Assembly (NCBI RefSeq): GCF_015694725.1
Contig: NZ_JADQDQ010000003.1
Span: forward strand, 550,566 to 614,565
Reading direction: 5' to 3'
Origin: Hymenobacter jeongseonensis
GTDB lineage: Bacteria > Bacteroidota > Bacteroidia > Cytophagales > Hymenobacteraceae
DNA length: 64,000 nucleotides
Part shown: positions 24,109-32,834 of the stretch, in pieces
Position numbering within the stretch: the first letter of the stretch is position 1
Layout: each line of letters opens with the position of its first letter
Notes under the pieces: model-generated
Seen by the model: only the letters and a program-made list of their open reading frames with translations
Told to the model about the DNA's origin: nothing
The model's database searches: none
Translations under genes and position numbers: made by a program

Positions 24109-26871
24109 ATGTCCCGAAAGCTCCTGGCGTTATTCACGGCGCTCCTTCTGCTGCTCGCGCTGGCCACTTATGTCTACTACCGGCGCACGCTGGCGGCCGT
24201 GCCCGTTGACCCGTACGCGCTGGTGCCCAACGACGCCGTGCTGGTGCTGAGCACGCAAGACCACCCCACGCTGGTACGTCGCTTGCAGGAAACCGGCCTG
24301 TGGGACAATCTCACAGCGGTGCGCTACTTCCAGCAGTCGGCTGGGCACCTGGCCCTGGCCGATAGCCTGACGGGGGGCACCTCGCGGCGGCGCACCGGCC
24401 TGCTCGGGTTGCTGGGACGCAAGCTGGTGATTACGTCCATCCACGTCACCGGGCCCGCGGTGTTCGACGTGCTCTACCAAATACCGCTGACCCGGGTGAG
24501 CGAATACCGCCAGGTGCGGAGCCTGCTCGAAACGCTGGGCCGCGACCCGCGCTACCGCCTCACCACGCGGGACTACGAAGACCACGAGTTTAGCGTGCTC
24601 ACCGAGCGCAGCAGCGAAACCAGCCTCACCGTCCTCAACTACCGCAACCATTTGCTCATCAGTACCAATCCGGGGTTGGTGGAAGCCGTTGTGCGCCGGG
24701 TGGCGCACCCCGACGAGCCCACGGTGCTCACCCCGTTTGGCGCCACCGATTTGCTGCGGGTGCGGGGCATGGATGCGACGCTCATGGTTAATTACCGCCG
24801 CCTGCCCCAGTTTCTGGATGTGCTGTTCCGGCCCGAAGCCCACGGGCAATTCGACCATTTGGCCGGGTTGGTTTCGGAGGGGTTGTTGGGCATGAAAGTG
24901 ATAGGTAGCCGGGTGCAGTTGCAAGGGTTTTCCAACCCCGAAACGGCCAAAGGCGCGCTGCAACAGCGGCTGCGGGGCCAGCGCGCCCTGCCGCTGGGCC
25001 TGACGCCCATGATGAGCATGCGCACCGCGCTGCTGCTGCACCTTGCGGCCAACCCCGCCCGCACCTGGCCCCGGCCGGCCGGCGCGCGGGCCGATTCGCT
25101 GGGCAACGGCGCGGCGCTCGATAGCCTGCGGGCCACGTTTGGGGGCGAGATGGCCATTGCTTACTTGGCTGCGCCGGCCGCCAGCAGTCGGCTGGGACGC
25201 CTCGCCTTCGTGCATTGCCCCACGCCGGCGCGCACCCAACGGTGGCTGGCCCTGCTGCGCCGTCTAAACAATAATTCGCCGTCTTTCACCAATGTAGGGC
25301 CTTATCAAGTGCACCCGGTTGGCTTTGCCGAGGAGGCCGTACTCGGCCCACTGCTGAACCCCGCCCAGCCCAATGCAGTTGAGGCCCGGCCCGGCGCGAG
25401 CGTGGTGGTTGGAAATTACCTGGTGCTGTCCGACCAGTTGACCCTGAACGGCTATCTGGCCGACGTTGTGGCCGGCCGCACTTGGTCGCAAAACCCTTCG
25501 CAAGTGGCTTTTCTGCAGGAAACGTTGCCCCGGGCGCGATTGAGCATCCTCGTCGACACGCGCAACAGCTGGAATGCCTTGCTGGGGGTGCTCACGGAAG
25601 AGCGCCGGGCGGGCTTATTGCGTAACGAAGCCTTATTCAAGCGTTTTCCCCAAATGGCGATGCAGCTGGTGCCGGCCGACAACGAGTCGGTCCCTGATGC
25701 CCAGTATTTCACCCAGCTGCTGCTACGCCACCCCGACCTGGGCCCAGCCACGGCGCATCCCGGCGTGGCCGCGGCCAATGGACGGGTGCTCACCTTCAAG
25801 CACCCGTTAACCGGAATGCCCACGCTGCTGCCCGCCCTCGGCACCCGCATCCCGGCTGTAGTAGTGCAGGATTCGGTGCGGGCGCTGCATTATGTGAGTG
25901 CTGATAATTCGGTGCTGTGGTCCGATACGCTGGCCGGGCCCGCCGTGGGCGTGCAGCTGCTGCCAGGCGGCGGGGGAGTGCCCGGCGGGCTGCTGGCCGG
26001 CGCCGGCAACCGGCTGCATTTGATGGGCAACGAGGGCGCCGAAATCCTGCCTTTCCCGTTGCACCTGCCCGATACCGTGCGGGCAACGGCGCTGCTGGCC
26101 GGGCCGGGCCCCGCGGCGCCCGCCCGGCTACTGGTCGTCACGTCCAGTAATGAACTGCTGCTGCTGGATGCCAAAGGCCGGCTGTTTTCTGGGTGGCAGC
26201 CCAAGCGGCTGGATTTCCCTCTGGCGGGCCTGCCGGCGGTATTCAGCGTGAATAGCCGGGATGTAGTATTTGTGCCGTTGCAAAACGGCTACGTGTATGC
26301 TTACGACCAGCAGGGCAACCTGTTTCCTGGTTTCCCGCTGAGCATGGGCGCGCGGCTGGCGGGCGGCGTGCTGGTGCAGCCCGGCGCTACCCTGAGCCGT
26401 ACCCAGCTTAAGATGGTGAACCAGCACGGCGAACTGATAACGTTCAGCCTGAGCGGCGACATTATCAGCCGCAAGCGTGTGGCGACCTGGAGCCGCACGG
26501 CACGCTTCCAGCTGGTGCCAGCGCAACGGGCCAACACCTGCGTTGTGATTCGGGAAGATGGCAACCAACTCGATGTGTACCTGCCCAATCAACCCGGTCC
26601 GCTCGTCACCCAGCGCTTCGTCACCTCCGGGCCCAAGCCCGTTCAATTCTTTGATTTCGGGAAAGGGCGGCTGCTGGTGGCCATCACCGAGCCGGGGCCG
26701 GGCCAGGTATTTCTATACGATGCCAAGGGGCGCCTGCTGGGCGGGGCGCCCGTGCCCAGCACCGGCAGCGGCGTGGGCCTGAGCTACGATGCCACGTCCG
26801 ACTCGTACCAACTCGTGCGCATTGTGGGCCGCGAGTTGCGTCGTACCGAGCTGAAGGTGGGCTTGCCCTAG
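24109..26871 (+). CDS. Large anchored protein with C-terminal beta-propeller-like repeats
   Basis: 920 residues. A signal anchor covers about residues 5-24 (LLALFTALLLLLALATYVYY), so the bulk is periplasmic. The first 600 residues (VPNDAVLVLSTQDHPTLVRRLQETGLWDNL onward) resemble the DUF3352-type organisation common in Bacteroidota. The last 300 residues contain repeated strands of the PQQ/WD-like kind, such as LLVVTSSNELLLLDAKGRLFSGW, VFVPLQNGYVYAYDQQGNLFPGFP and VFLYDAKGRLLGG. No catalytic motif is visible. The gene precedes nadR by 24 bases on the same strand, so both may be co-transcribed although their functions are not obviously linked. Family assignment is tentative. Confidence 0.78.
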   Translation: MSRKLLALFTALLLLLALATYVYYRRTLAAVPVDPYALVPNDAVLVLSTQDHPTLVRRLQETGLWDNLTAVRYFQQSAGHLALADSLTGGTSRRRTGLLGLLGRKLVITSIHVTGPAVFDVLYQIPLTRVSEYRQVRSLLETLGRDPRYRLTTRDYEDHEFSVLTERSSETSLTVLNYRNHLLISTNPGLVEAVVRRVAHPDEPTVLTPFGATDLLRVRGMDATLMVNYRRLPQFLDVLFRPEAHGQFDHLAGLVSEGLLGMKVIGSRVQLQGFSNPETAKGALQQRLRGQRALPLGLTPMMSMRTALLLHLAANPARTWPRPAGARADSLGNGAALDSLRATFGGEMAIAYLAAPAASSRLGRLAFVHCPTPARTQRWLALLRRLNNNSPSFTNVGPYQVHPVGFAEEAVLGPLLNPAQPNAVEARPGASVVVGNYLVLSDQLTLNGYLADVVAGRTWSQNPSQVAFLQETLPRARLSILVDTRNSWNALLGVLTEERRAGLLRNEALFKRFPQMAMQLVPADNESVPDAQYFTQLLLRHPDLGPATAHPGVAAANGRVLTFKHPLTGMPTLLPALGTRIPAVVVQDSVRALHYVSADNSVLWSDTLAGPAVGVQLLPGGGGVPGGLLAGAGNRLHLMGNEGAEILPFPLHLPDTVRATALLAGPGPAAPARLLVVTSSNELLLLDAKGRLFSGWQPKRLDFPLAGLPAVFSVNSRDVVFVPLQNGYVYAYDQQGNLFPGFPLSMGARLAGGVLVQPGATLSRTQLKMVNQHGELITFSLSGDIISRKRVATWSRTARFQLVPAQRANTCVVIREDGNQLDVYLPNQPGPLVTQRFVTSGPKPVQFFDFGKGRLLVAITEPGPGQVFLYDAKGRLLGGAPVPSTGSGVGLSYDATSDSYQLVRIVGRELRRTELKVGLP

Positions 26872-26895
26872 CCAAACTATTCTCCCAACTGTCTG

Positions 26896-27954
26896 ATGTC
26901 AATTTCCCCACGTATGGGCCTGGTGGTTGGTAAATTCTGGCCCTTCCACAAAGGCCACCAGCTGCTCCTCGAAACCGCCGCCGCTCAGGTCACCGACTTG
27001 GTCGTGATGGTCTATGCCAACCCCGATTCCGGCACTATGCCTGCCGCCACGCGGGCCCGCTGGATTCAGGAACTGTACCGCGGCGATGAAATGGCCGAGG
27101 GAGCGCGCATTGGCGCAACGCCGCTACGCGTATTTGCCCTTTCCGCCGAAGCAGATGGCATACCCGCCGATGACGCGGACGATGACGCGCACCGCACATT
27201 TGTGCAACGCTGGCTGGCGCAGCGGGGTATCTCGATAGACGTGGTTTTCAGCAGCGAATCGTACGGTCCCGGCTTTGCCGAGCACCTGGGCGCGGCGCAC
27301 GTAGCCGTGGATGCACCACGCCGGCAGGTGCCGGTGTCGGGCACGAAGCTGCGAAGCAACGCAGCCGAGCATGCGCAGTTCCTGCACCCGTTGGTGGCCG
27401 CGGAGCTCGGCACGGTGTCCCCCGCAACGGTGCCCCGCGTGGTGTTTCTTGGGGCCGAAAGCAGCGGCAAATCCACGCTGTGCGCAGCTTTGGCCCAGGT
27501 GTGCCAGACGGTGTGGGTGCCGGAGTACGGCCGCACACTGCACGAACAAAAGCACGGAAATCTCGACTACGAAGACCTGCTCTACATTGCCCGGCGCCAC
27601 GTTGAGTTAGAAGACGAAGCCATCGGGAAAGCTCGAAGCGTGCTTTTTTGCGATACCAACGCGGCCACCACGGCGCTTTATTCCTACTACTATTTCCACC
27701 GCTGCGACCCCATTTTGCGGGCGCTGGCGGCCGTGTGTGGGCAGCGCTACGCCCATACGTTCGTGTGCGCGCCCACCGTGCCCTTCGAGCAGGACGGCTG
27801 GCGCGGGCCTGAGGCCCTGCGCAGCTTCCAGCACGGCACCATTCTCATGCAACTGGACTTCTACGGCATCCCCTACACTCTGGTGGAGGGCTCCGTCGAA
27901 GAACGAGTGGGCCAGGTGACGCGCCAGTTACGGGCCGCTGGCGCGTGGGATTAA
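26896..27954 (+). CDS. nadR: NadR-type bifunctional NMN adenylyltransferase / nicotinamide riboside kinase
   Basis: 352 residues. The N-terminal nucleotidyltransferase domain begins GLVVGKFWPFHKGHQLLLE, with the family's xPFHxGH signature, and ends with the SGTKLRSN motif. From about residue 175 comes a P-loop kinase domain with FLGAESSGKSTL (Walker A) and EYGRTL and CDTNAATTALYSYYYF segments. The combination is that of NadR without the DNA-binding repressor part found in enterobacteria. It salvages nicotinamide riboside to NAD in the cytoplasm. Its stop codon is only four bases from the convergent corA stop, leaving no room for a terminator. Confidence 0.9.
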   Translation: MSISPRMGLVVGKFWPFHKGHQLLLETAAAQVTDLVVMVYANPDSGTMPAATRARWIQELYRGDEMAEGARIGATPLRVFALSAEADGIPADDADDDAHRTFVQRWLAQRGISIDVVFSSESYGPGFAEHLGAAHVAVDAPRRQVPVSGTKLRSNAAEHAQFLHPLVAAELGTVSPATVPRVVFLGAESSGKSTLCAALAQVCQTVWVPEYGRTLHEQKHGNLDYEDLLYIARRHVELEDEAIGKARSVLFCDTNAATTALYSYYYFHRCDPILRALAAVCGQRYAHTFVCAPTVPFEQDGWRGPEALRSFQHGTILMQLDFYGIPYTLVEGSVEERVGQVTRQLRAAGAWD

Positions 27955-27958
27955 GGAA

Positions 27959-29179
27959 TCAGCGCTGTTTTGACAGCCAGCCTTTGCGCCAGAAATAATA
28001 GAGCTGGCCGATAACCATCAGGCCCATGAGTGAGAGCACGGCAGGGTAGCCCCAGGGTTGGTAGAGCTCGGGCATGTTGAGCGGGTTCGGGCCTTGGGGC
28101 GGGGATTCGCGCTGAAAGTTCATGCCGTACACGCCGGCCACAAAGCTCAGCGGTATAAAAATGGCGCTGATGATGGTGAGTACCTTCATCACTTCGTTCA
28201 TCCGGTTGCTTTGGTCCGAGAGGAACAGTTCGGTGAGGCTGGTGATGTTTTCGCGGTAGCTTTCGGCCAGGTCCAAGGCCTGCATGGAGTGGTCGTAGGC
28301 ATCTTTGAAATAGACCTTGATTTCCTCGGGCATCACCTCGTCGGGCAGGCGCAGGATTTCGCTGATTTTGTCGCGCTCCGGGTACACGAGGCGCCGAAAA
28401 CGCACAATGTCCTTTTTGATGCGCAAAATGCGGTTGAGCATCCGGCGCTCCCGGCGCTCCGAAAATATCCGGTCTTCCAGGCCTTCGAGGTAATCCCCAA
28501 TGGCGGCCATGGTGGGAAAATAGTGGTCGATGACAACATCGGTGAGGGCGTAGGCCAGGTACAGCGACGGCCGGCGCTTGGTGGTGCTGAAATTGCCGCG
28601 CAGGCGGTTGCGCAGCGAATCTAGGCAGTCCTCGTAGTCGTCCTGAAAGGTGATTACGTAGTTTGGCCCGGTAAAGACCGACAGCTGGTCGTCGTCGATT
28701 TCCAGCTCGGAGGTGAAATCCGTCATGCGCGACACCAGAAACAGCCGGTTGTCGCCGAAGACGTCCACCTTGGCCCGTTGGTAGTCGCCAAGCACGTCCT
28801 CCATTTGCAACGGGTGCAGGTCGAAGTCTTCCATCAGGCGCTCCATCAGGCTCAGGTCGCCGTAGCCGCGCACGTCAATCCAATGCTTCAGCTCCGGGCG
28901 CGCCCGGAAGGCTGCCCACAGGTCATCGTAGCGGGGGTATTCGGCCTCGATGAAGGTGGTGTCGTCGTAAGAATACAGAAAGAGGCGAGGCTTGAGCGCG
29001 CCCTCCCGAATGATGAGGGAGCCGGGGCGCTGGCCGAGCGTTTCGGTTTGGTGCCGCGCCTGCAGGGTGGCCTCACGGTCGGTAATTCCGTAGGCGGAAC
29101 CGTGCCCGTCGTCCCCGTCCTGGTCCAAATCCATGTCAATAATGGGCGCCGGTTTGGGGGCTGTATTCGTTGGAGTCAT
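27959..29179 (-). CDS. corA: CorA-family magnesium/cobalt transporter
   Basis: 406 residues. A long N-terminal cytoplasmic domain contains MEDFDLHPLQMEDVLGDYQRAKVD and the acidic/coiled willow-helix region; the C-terminus has two membrane helices with the signature YGMNF between them (VAGVYGMNFQRE), which forms the selectivity filter in the pentameric channel. The final residues KGWLSKQR are basic, as expected for the inner end. The first 45 residues are an unusually acidic, low-complexity extension (DMDLDQDGDDGHG) with no counterpart in typical CorA. The gene is convergent with nadR and divergent from the acyltransferase-like gene. Confidence 0.93.
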   Translation of the reverse strand: MTPTNTAPKPAPIIDMDLDQDGDDGHGSAYGITDREATLQARHQTETLGQRPGSLIIREGALKPRLFLYSYDDTTFIEAEYPRYDDLWAAFRARPELKHWIDVRGYGDLSLMERLMEDFDLHPLQMEDVLGDYQRAKVDVFGDNRLFLVSRMTDFTSELEIDDDQLSVFTGPNYVITFQDDYEDCLDSLRNRLRGNFSTTKRRPSLYLAYALTDVVIDHYFPTMAAIGDYLEGLEDRIFSERRERRMLNRILRIKKDIVRFRRLVYPERDKISEILRLPDEVMPEEIKVYFKDAYDHSMQALDLAESYRENITSLTELFLSDQSNRMNEVMKVLTIISAIFIPLSFVAGVYGMNFQRESPPQGPNPLNMPELYQPWGYPAVLSLMGLMVIGQLYYFWRKGWLSKQR

Positions 29180-29332
29180 GGGGATGAAAAGCGAATTGAC
29201 AGGGGCGCTGAAGTGGCCCCAAGGCCTGGCAATGGATAAGAGGGTGGGCAGCAGCCGCCCGCAGTAGCGACAAATTGTTTGCCGTTTACGTACCAGTAGA
29301 GCCTAAGGTAGCAGAGCGCCGGTTCAGTGCCG

Positions 29333-29340
29333 TACTTTGC
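29333..29340 (+). promoter_or_regulatory. Possible Bacteroidota -7 element
   Basis: TACTTTGC is a near match to TAnnTTTG (one base short). If it is the promoter, an initiation codon at 29337 would be untranslated, which favours the TTG at 29364 as the start of the next gene. Confidence 0.35.
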
Positions 29341-29363
29341 CCGCAGCGCCACAAAATTGCAGT

Positions 29364-30380
29364 TTGAAAATTACAGAACCATTGGTTATCGCCGAAACGG
29401 GCACGGGACGCGCCGCGTCCGGGCTCCAGGTTTGGCTGGCCGAAAGCGGCTCCAGCGGGCCCGCCGCCCCGCGCCTCCCGCTGGCCTTCGACTCCTTTTT
29501 GTACCTGCGTCCCGAGCACCAGGCCCTTCAACCCGCTGCCGGTCCAGGGCTCAGCGTTTACCTGGAAGACCAGCGGGCGGGCCGCACCGTCGCCCAGTTT
29601 CATTTGGCCCTCGACGTTATTCGCGGCTTGGCGCAGAGTCCCGCTCAGGCCCCTTTCGGCGCCGTGCAGCTGGCTGCCGGCGTTACCACAAGCGACCTCC
29701 ACGGCTTGTTTGAAACAGTGGAAGGGGCCTTGTTGCACCGAGGAATTCGGGAAGTTGCCCTGCGCAGCTACCCATTTGCTTACGACCCTGGCGGTGCCGC
29801 TGTGCTGGCCGAAACCCTGCGGCAGCGCGGCTACCGCGTGGTGCTGGCCGAACAGAATTACCACCTCAACCCCGCCCGCGCTTACGAAGCCGGCTTGCAC
29901 CCTTCGGAGCGCCGCCGCCTGCACAAATGCCGGCGCAATGGGCTGCATTTTGAGCAGGAGCCGCCCTTTTTGCTGCCGGCCGCTTATGCGTTTATTCAGG
30001 CCTGCCGGCAGGAGCGGGGGCAGGCGTTATCGTTGCCGCTGGAACGGGTGCAGGAGTTGTTTCGGCGGTTTCCCCGGGAACATTTCCTGTTCTCCGTCCG
30101 CCAGCCTAATGGCGACTGGGCGGCCCTTACCATTGCCATTCGGGTGAATGAGCAGGTGCTGTATAATTTTTATCCGGCCAGTCCTCTGCGCTGCAATGCC
30201 CTGAGCCCGGTGGTACTCCTGAACGAAGGCCTGCATGCCTTCGCAAAAGCCAGCGACATCAGCGTACTCGACCTCGGCACATCTACGCTCGATACCGGCC
30301 CCAATGCTTCTTTGCTCCGCTTTAAGCGGCACTTGGGCGGTGTGGCCGGCCTGCGGCTGAGCTGGAGCAAAAAGCTGTAG
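29364..30380 (+). CDS. FemAB/GNAT-like acyltransferase of unknown substrate
   Basis: About 338 residues from a TTG start that gives MKITEPLVIAETG; another TTG nine codons upstream overlaps a likely promoter element. The C-terminal half shows the FemAB-like version of the acyl-CoA N-acyltransferase fold: AYEAGLHPSERRRLHKCRRNG, then FLFSVRQPNGDWAALTIAIRVNEQVLYNFYPAS, and the closing LLRFKRHLGG that is typical of this group. The N-terminal half is a diverged copy of the fold with AQFHLALD and RSYPFAYDPGG segments. It is two bases from a Wzx-like flippase gene, so it may acylate or modify a cell-surface sugar precursor. Substrate unknown. Confidence 0.78.
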   Translation: MKITEPLVIAETGTGRAASGLQVWLAESGSSGPAAPRLPLAFDSFLYLRPEHQALQPAAGPGLSVYLEDQRAGRTVAQFHLALDVIRGLAQSPAQAPFGAVQLAAGVTTSDLHGLFETVEGALLHRGIREVALRSYPFAYDPGGAAVLAETLRQRGYRVVLAEQNYHLNPARAYEAGLHPSERRRLHKCRRNGLHFEQEPPFLLPAAYAFIQACRQERGQALSLPLERVQELFRRFPREHFLFSVRQPNGDWAALTIAIRVNEQVLYNFYPASPLRCNALSPVVLLNEGLHAFAKASDISVLDLGTSTLDTGPNASLLRFKRHLGGVAGLRLSWSKKL

Positions 30381-30382
30381 CT

Positions 30383-31726
30383 ATGGCAGAAGGGAATGGC
30401 GCAGGGTGCCGTTCTTTACTTTCCTTTTTTGTTGCCCCGCCGCCTGTGTTCCAAGTTTCTGCTGCCTCATCCCCCCCGCACCGCGCCGTTTGGCGGGGCT
30501 TTGTGCGCGGCTCGTTGGGGACGGGCGTGGCCGTGGTGGCCCGCGGCGCGGGCGCCCTCGTTCTGAATAAGCTGTTTGCCGTGTACGCCCCCGCTGGCGG
30601 CCTCACGCTGCTGGCTCAATTCCAAAACCTGATGGCCCTGCTCACCACCCTGCCCAATGACGGGGTGCAGGTAGGTATGGTGAAATACCTCGCGCCGCTG
30701 CGCCCGGGCAGCCCCCGCTACCGCGCGTGGCTGGGGGCTGCGGCCGGCCTCAATGCCGGTGCGTTGCTGGTGGGCACCATTGCGTTGGCCAGTCGGGGCC
30801 TGTTGGGGTGGGGGTGGCCCAGCCTGGCTGCGTTCGTGCTCGGTATCGGCCTGCTCACGGGGCAAAGTTTGCTGGGCGCGGCCCTGTTGGCGGCCGGGCG
30901 ACTGCGCGACCACATTGGTTTAACGGTCGTTTTGGCCGCGCTGGGTACTGGGGCAGCGGCGGCGGCTTTGTGGCGCCAGCTGCCGCTCAATGTGGTGTTG
31001 CTGGCTTATCTGCTGGCACAAGGCCTCACGCTGGTGCCTGCGCTGGTGCTGGCGGCCCGGGCCGGCCTTCTGCAGCACCTGAAACCAGGGGCCCGTATCA
31101 GTCGCGGCGCCTTGCGGGGCCTGAGCCAGTTCCTGCTGATGGCCGTGAGCTCGCTGCTCTTTGGCAAGGCGGTGGATTATGTTTTGCGCGACTACTTGCT
31201 GGGCGCCTTTGGCCCGGCCCGCACCGATTTGTGGCAGGCGGTGGCCAAGCTATCGGATAATTACACCATGGTATTTGCGGCGGTAATGAGCAGCGTCTTT
31301 TACCCGCGGCTGGCCGCGTTGGCCACCGACCCACGCGCGGCCCGCCGCTATTTGCAGGGCGTGCTGGGGCTGGTGGCGCCGGTGTTGGCCGCGGGCCTGG
31401 TGCTGATTTTTGCCTGTCGCAATTGGCTGCTGCCGCTGCTGTTTGCGCCGCACCTGCTCGGGGCCCGGGAGTTTCTCGCGCCGCAGCTGCTGGGGGATTG
31501 GGCCAAGTTTCTGAGTTGGCTTTTCATTTTTCAGCTCACGGCCAGGGCGCGCACCGGGCCCTATATCGCGGTGCAGGCGGCCTCGGCGGTAGTATTTGGG
31601 GCATTGCTGGTGCTGCTGCTGCCCCGGTTTGGCCTGCACGGGGCGGTGTGGGCTCATGCCGGGCGCTACGGGCTGTTGCTGTTGGCCTGTATTGTCATTC
31701 ACGCCATGGCGCCCAAACACGGATAA
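30383..31726 (+). CDS. Wzx/O-antigen-type lipid-linked oligosaccharide flippase
   Basis: 447 residues, about 12 to 14 membrane helices, and the arrangement of the MATE-like MVF/Wzx superfamily. The GAGALVLNKLFAVYAPAGGLTLLAQFQN and LPNDGVQVGMVKYLAP segments resemble the WzxE/O-antigen translocase branch; later FGKAVDYVLRDYLLGAFGPARTDLWQA and a C-terminal run of hydrophobic helices complete the pattern. The first 35 residues are a non-membrane extension, so a start further in (for example near the FVRGSLGTGVAV helix) is possible. It starts two bases after the acyltransferase-like gene, and a glycosyltransferase follows 35 bases downstream. It should flip a polyprenyl-linked glycan across the inner membrane. 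Confidence 0.82.
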   Translation: MAEGNGAGCRSLLSFFVAPPPVFQVSAASSPPHRAVWRGFVRGSLGTGVAVVARGAGALVLNKLFAVYAPAGGLTLLAQFQNLMALLTTLPNDGVQVGMVKYLAPLRPGSPRYRAWLGAAAGLNAGALLVGTIALASRGLLGWGWPSLAAFVLGIGLLTGQSLLGAALLAAGRLRDHIGLTVVLAALGTGAAAAALWRQLPLNVVLLAYLLAQGLTLVPALVLAARAGLLQHLKPGARISRGALRGLSQFLLMAVSSLLFGKAVDYVLRDYLLGAFGPARTDLWQAVAKLSDNYTMVFAAVMSSVFYPRLAALATDPRAARRYLQGVLGLVAPVLAAGLVLIFACRNWLLPLLFAPHLLGAREFLAPQLLGDWAKFLSWLFIFQLTARARTGPYIAVQAASAVVFGALLVLLLPRFGLHGAVWAHAGRYGLLLLACIVIHAMAPKHG

Positions 31727-31761
31727 AGGCTTTTCTTCAGTTCATTTGCGGCCTGTAAGTC

Positions 31762-32742
31762 ATGCCTGGTTCGCCCTTTCTCCGTTGTTCAGCCACCAGC
31801 CGATTGCCCCTTGTAACCATTGTGGCGCTCTGCCACAACCACGCGCCATTCGTGCACGAGGCGCTTGATTCTATTCTGAGCCAAACCCATTTGAACCTGG
31901 AAGTATGGTTGGTGGATGATGCCAGCACCGATGGCAGCAGCGCTATTCTGCGGGAGTACGCGGCGCAAAATCCCACCTGGAAATTGCTGCTGCTGCCTGA
32001 AAACGTTGGGAATTGCCGTGCCTTCAATGCCGCGTTCCGGCAGAGCACCGGCGAGCTGGTGATTGATTTTGCCACCGACGACGTGCTTTTGCCGGAGCGG
32101 GTGGCCCAGCAGGTGGCGGCTTTTGAAGCGGCCGAACCCACCGTCGGCGTGGTGTATTCCAATGCCGAACTGATTGCCGAAGACGGTGAGGTGCTCGGCC
32201 TCCATCACCGGGCGGGGCGCGCGGGTGGGGTCTTGCCCCGGCCAGCCAGCGGCTGGGTGTTTGCCGAGGTGCTGCGCCGATATTTCATCAGCACGCCCAC
32301 CATGATGATGCGCCGGGCCTGCCTCATCAGCCTGGGTGGCTACGACGAAGAACTTGCCTACGAGGATTTTGACTTTTGGGTGCGGGCCAGCCGCGCCTGG
32401 CAGTTTCTGTACCTCGATGCCGTGACTACCCGCAAGCGCAAGCACCCGCGCAGTATGAGCAGCCGCGCCTACCAGCGCCACGACCCATACCTGGCCTCCA
32501 CCATTCGGGTGTGCGAAAAAGCCCTGGCCTTGCTGCAAACCTCCGATGAGCGCACCGCTCTGGCCACCCGCGTGCGCTGGGAAATGCGCCAGGCTATCCT
32601 CCGCCGCCGTTTTGCCGAAGCGCTAAAACTCTTCGTCCTGTTGCGCCACGCAACCAAGCCCACGTTACTGGACTTAGCTTTGGCTGCCGGGAGCCAGTTG
32701 GCGATGAAGGCAACGTTGGCATTCAACCAAGAGCGGGCCTAA
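31762..32742 (+). CDS. Family 2 glycosyltransferase
   Basis: 326 residues with a GT-A fold. The nucleotide-sugar-binding start VTIVALCHNHAPFVHEALDSILSQ, the LVDDASTDGSS motif and the FATDDVLLPE segment (the DxD-like metal site) are all present at the usual positions; EDFDFWVRASRAW supplies the likely catalytic ED region. There is no signal or C-terminal helix, so it works at the cytoplasmic face. It follows the flippase gene and belongs to the same small polysaccharide cluster. The transferred sugar cannot be read from the sequence. Confidence 0.92.
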   Translation: MPGSPFLRCSATSRLPLVTIVALCHNHAPFVHEALDSILSQTHLNLEVWLVDDASTDGSSAILREYAAQNPTWKLLLLPENVGNCRAFNAAFRQSTGELVIDFATDDVLLPERVAQQVAAFEAAEPTVGVVYSNAELIAEDGEVLGLHHRAGRAGGVLPRPASGWVFAEVLRRYFISTPTMMMRRACLISLGGYDEELAYEDFDFWVRASRAWQFLYLDAVTTRKRKHPRSMSSRAYQRHDPYLASTIRVCEKALALLQTSDERTALATRVRWEMRQAILRRRFAEALKLFVLLRHATKPTLLDLALAAGSQLAMKATLAFNQERA

Positions 32743-32834
32743 CACAAGTTGGGTCAATGATTTCATGTACTGCGGAGCCGCTCGAATGTCTCGCCTTTAC
32801 TAATTGGTGTTGCCCCAACCTATAAGAAGCGACA

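Noticed and set aside
22644..24167. Very long minus-strand frame of 507 codons covering both lipoprotein genes
   Set aside because: Only the last 179 codons have coding character; the upstream part is a shadow of the neighbouring lipoprotein gene in another frame.
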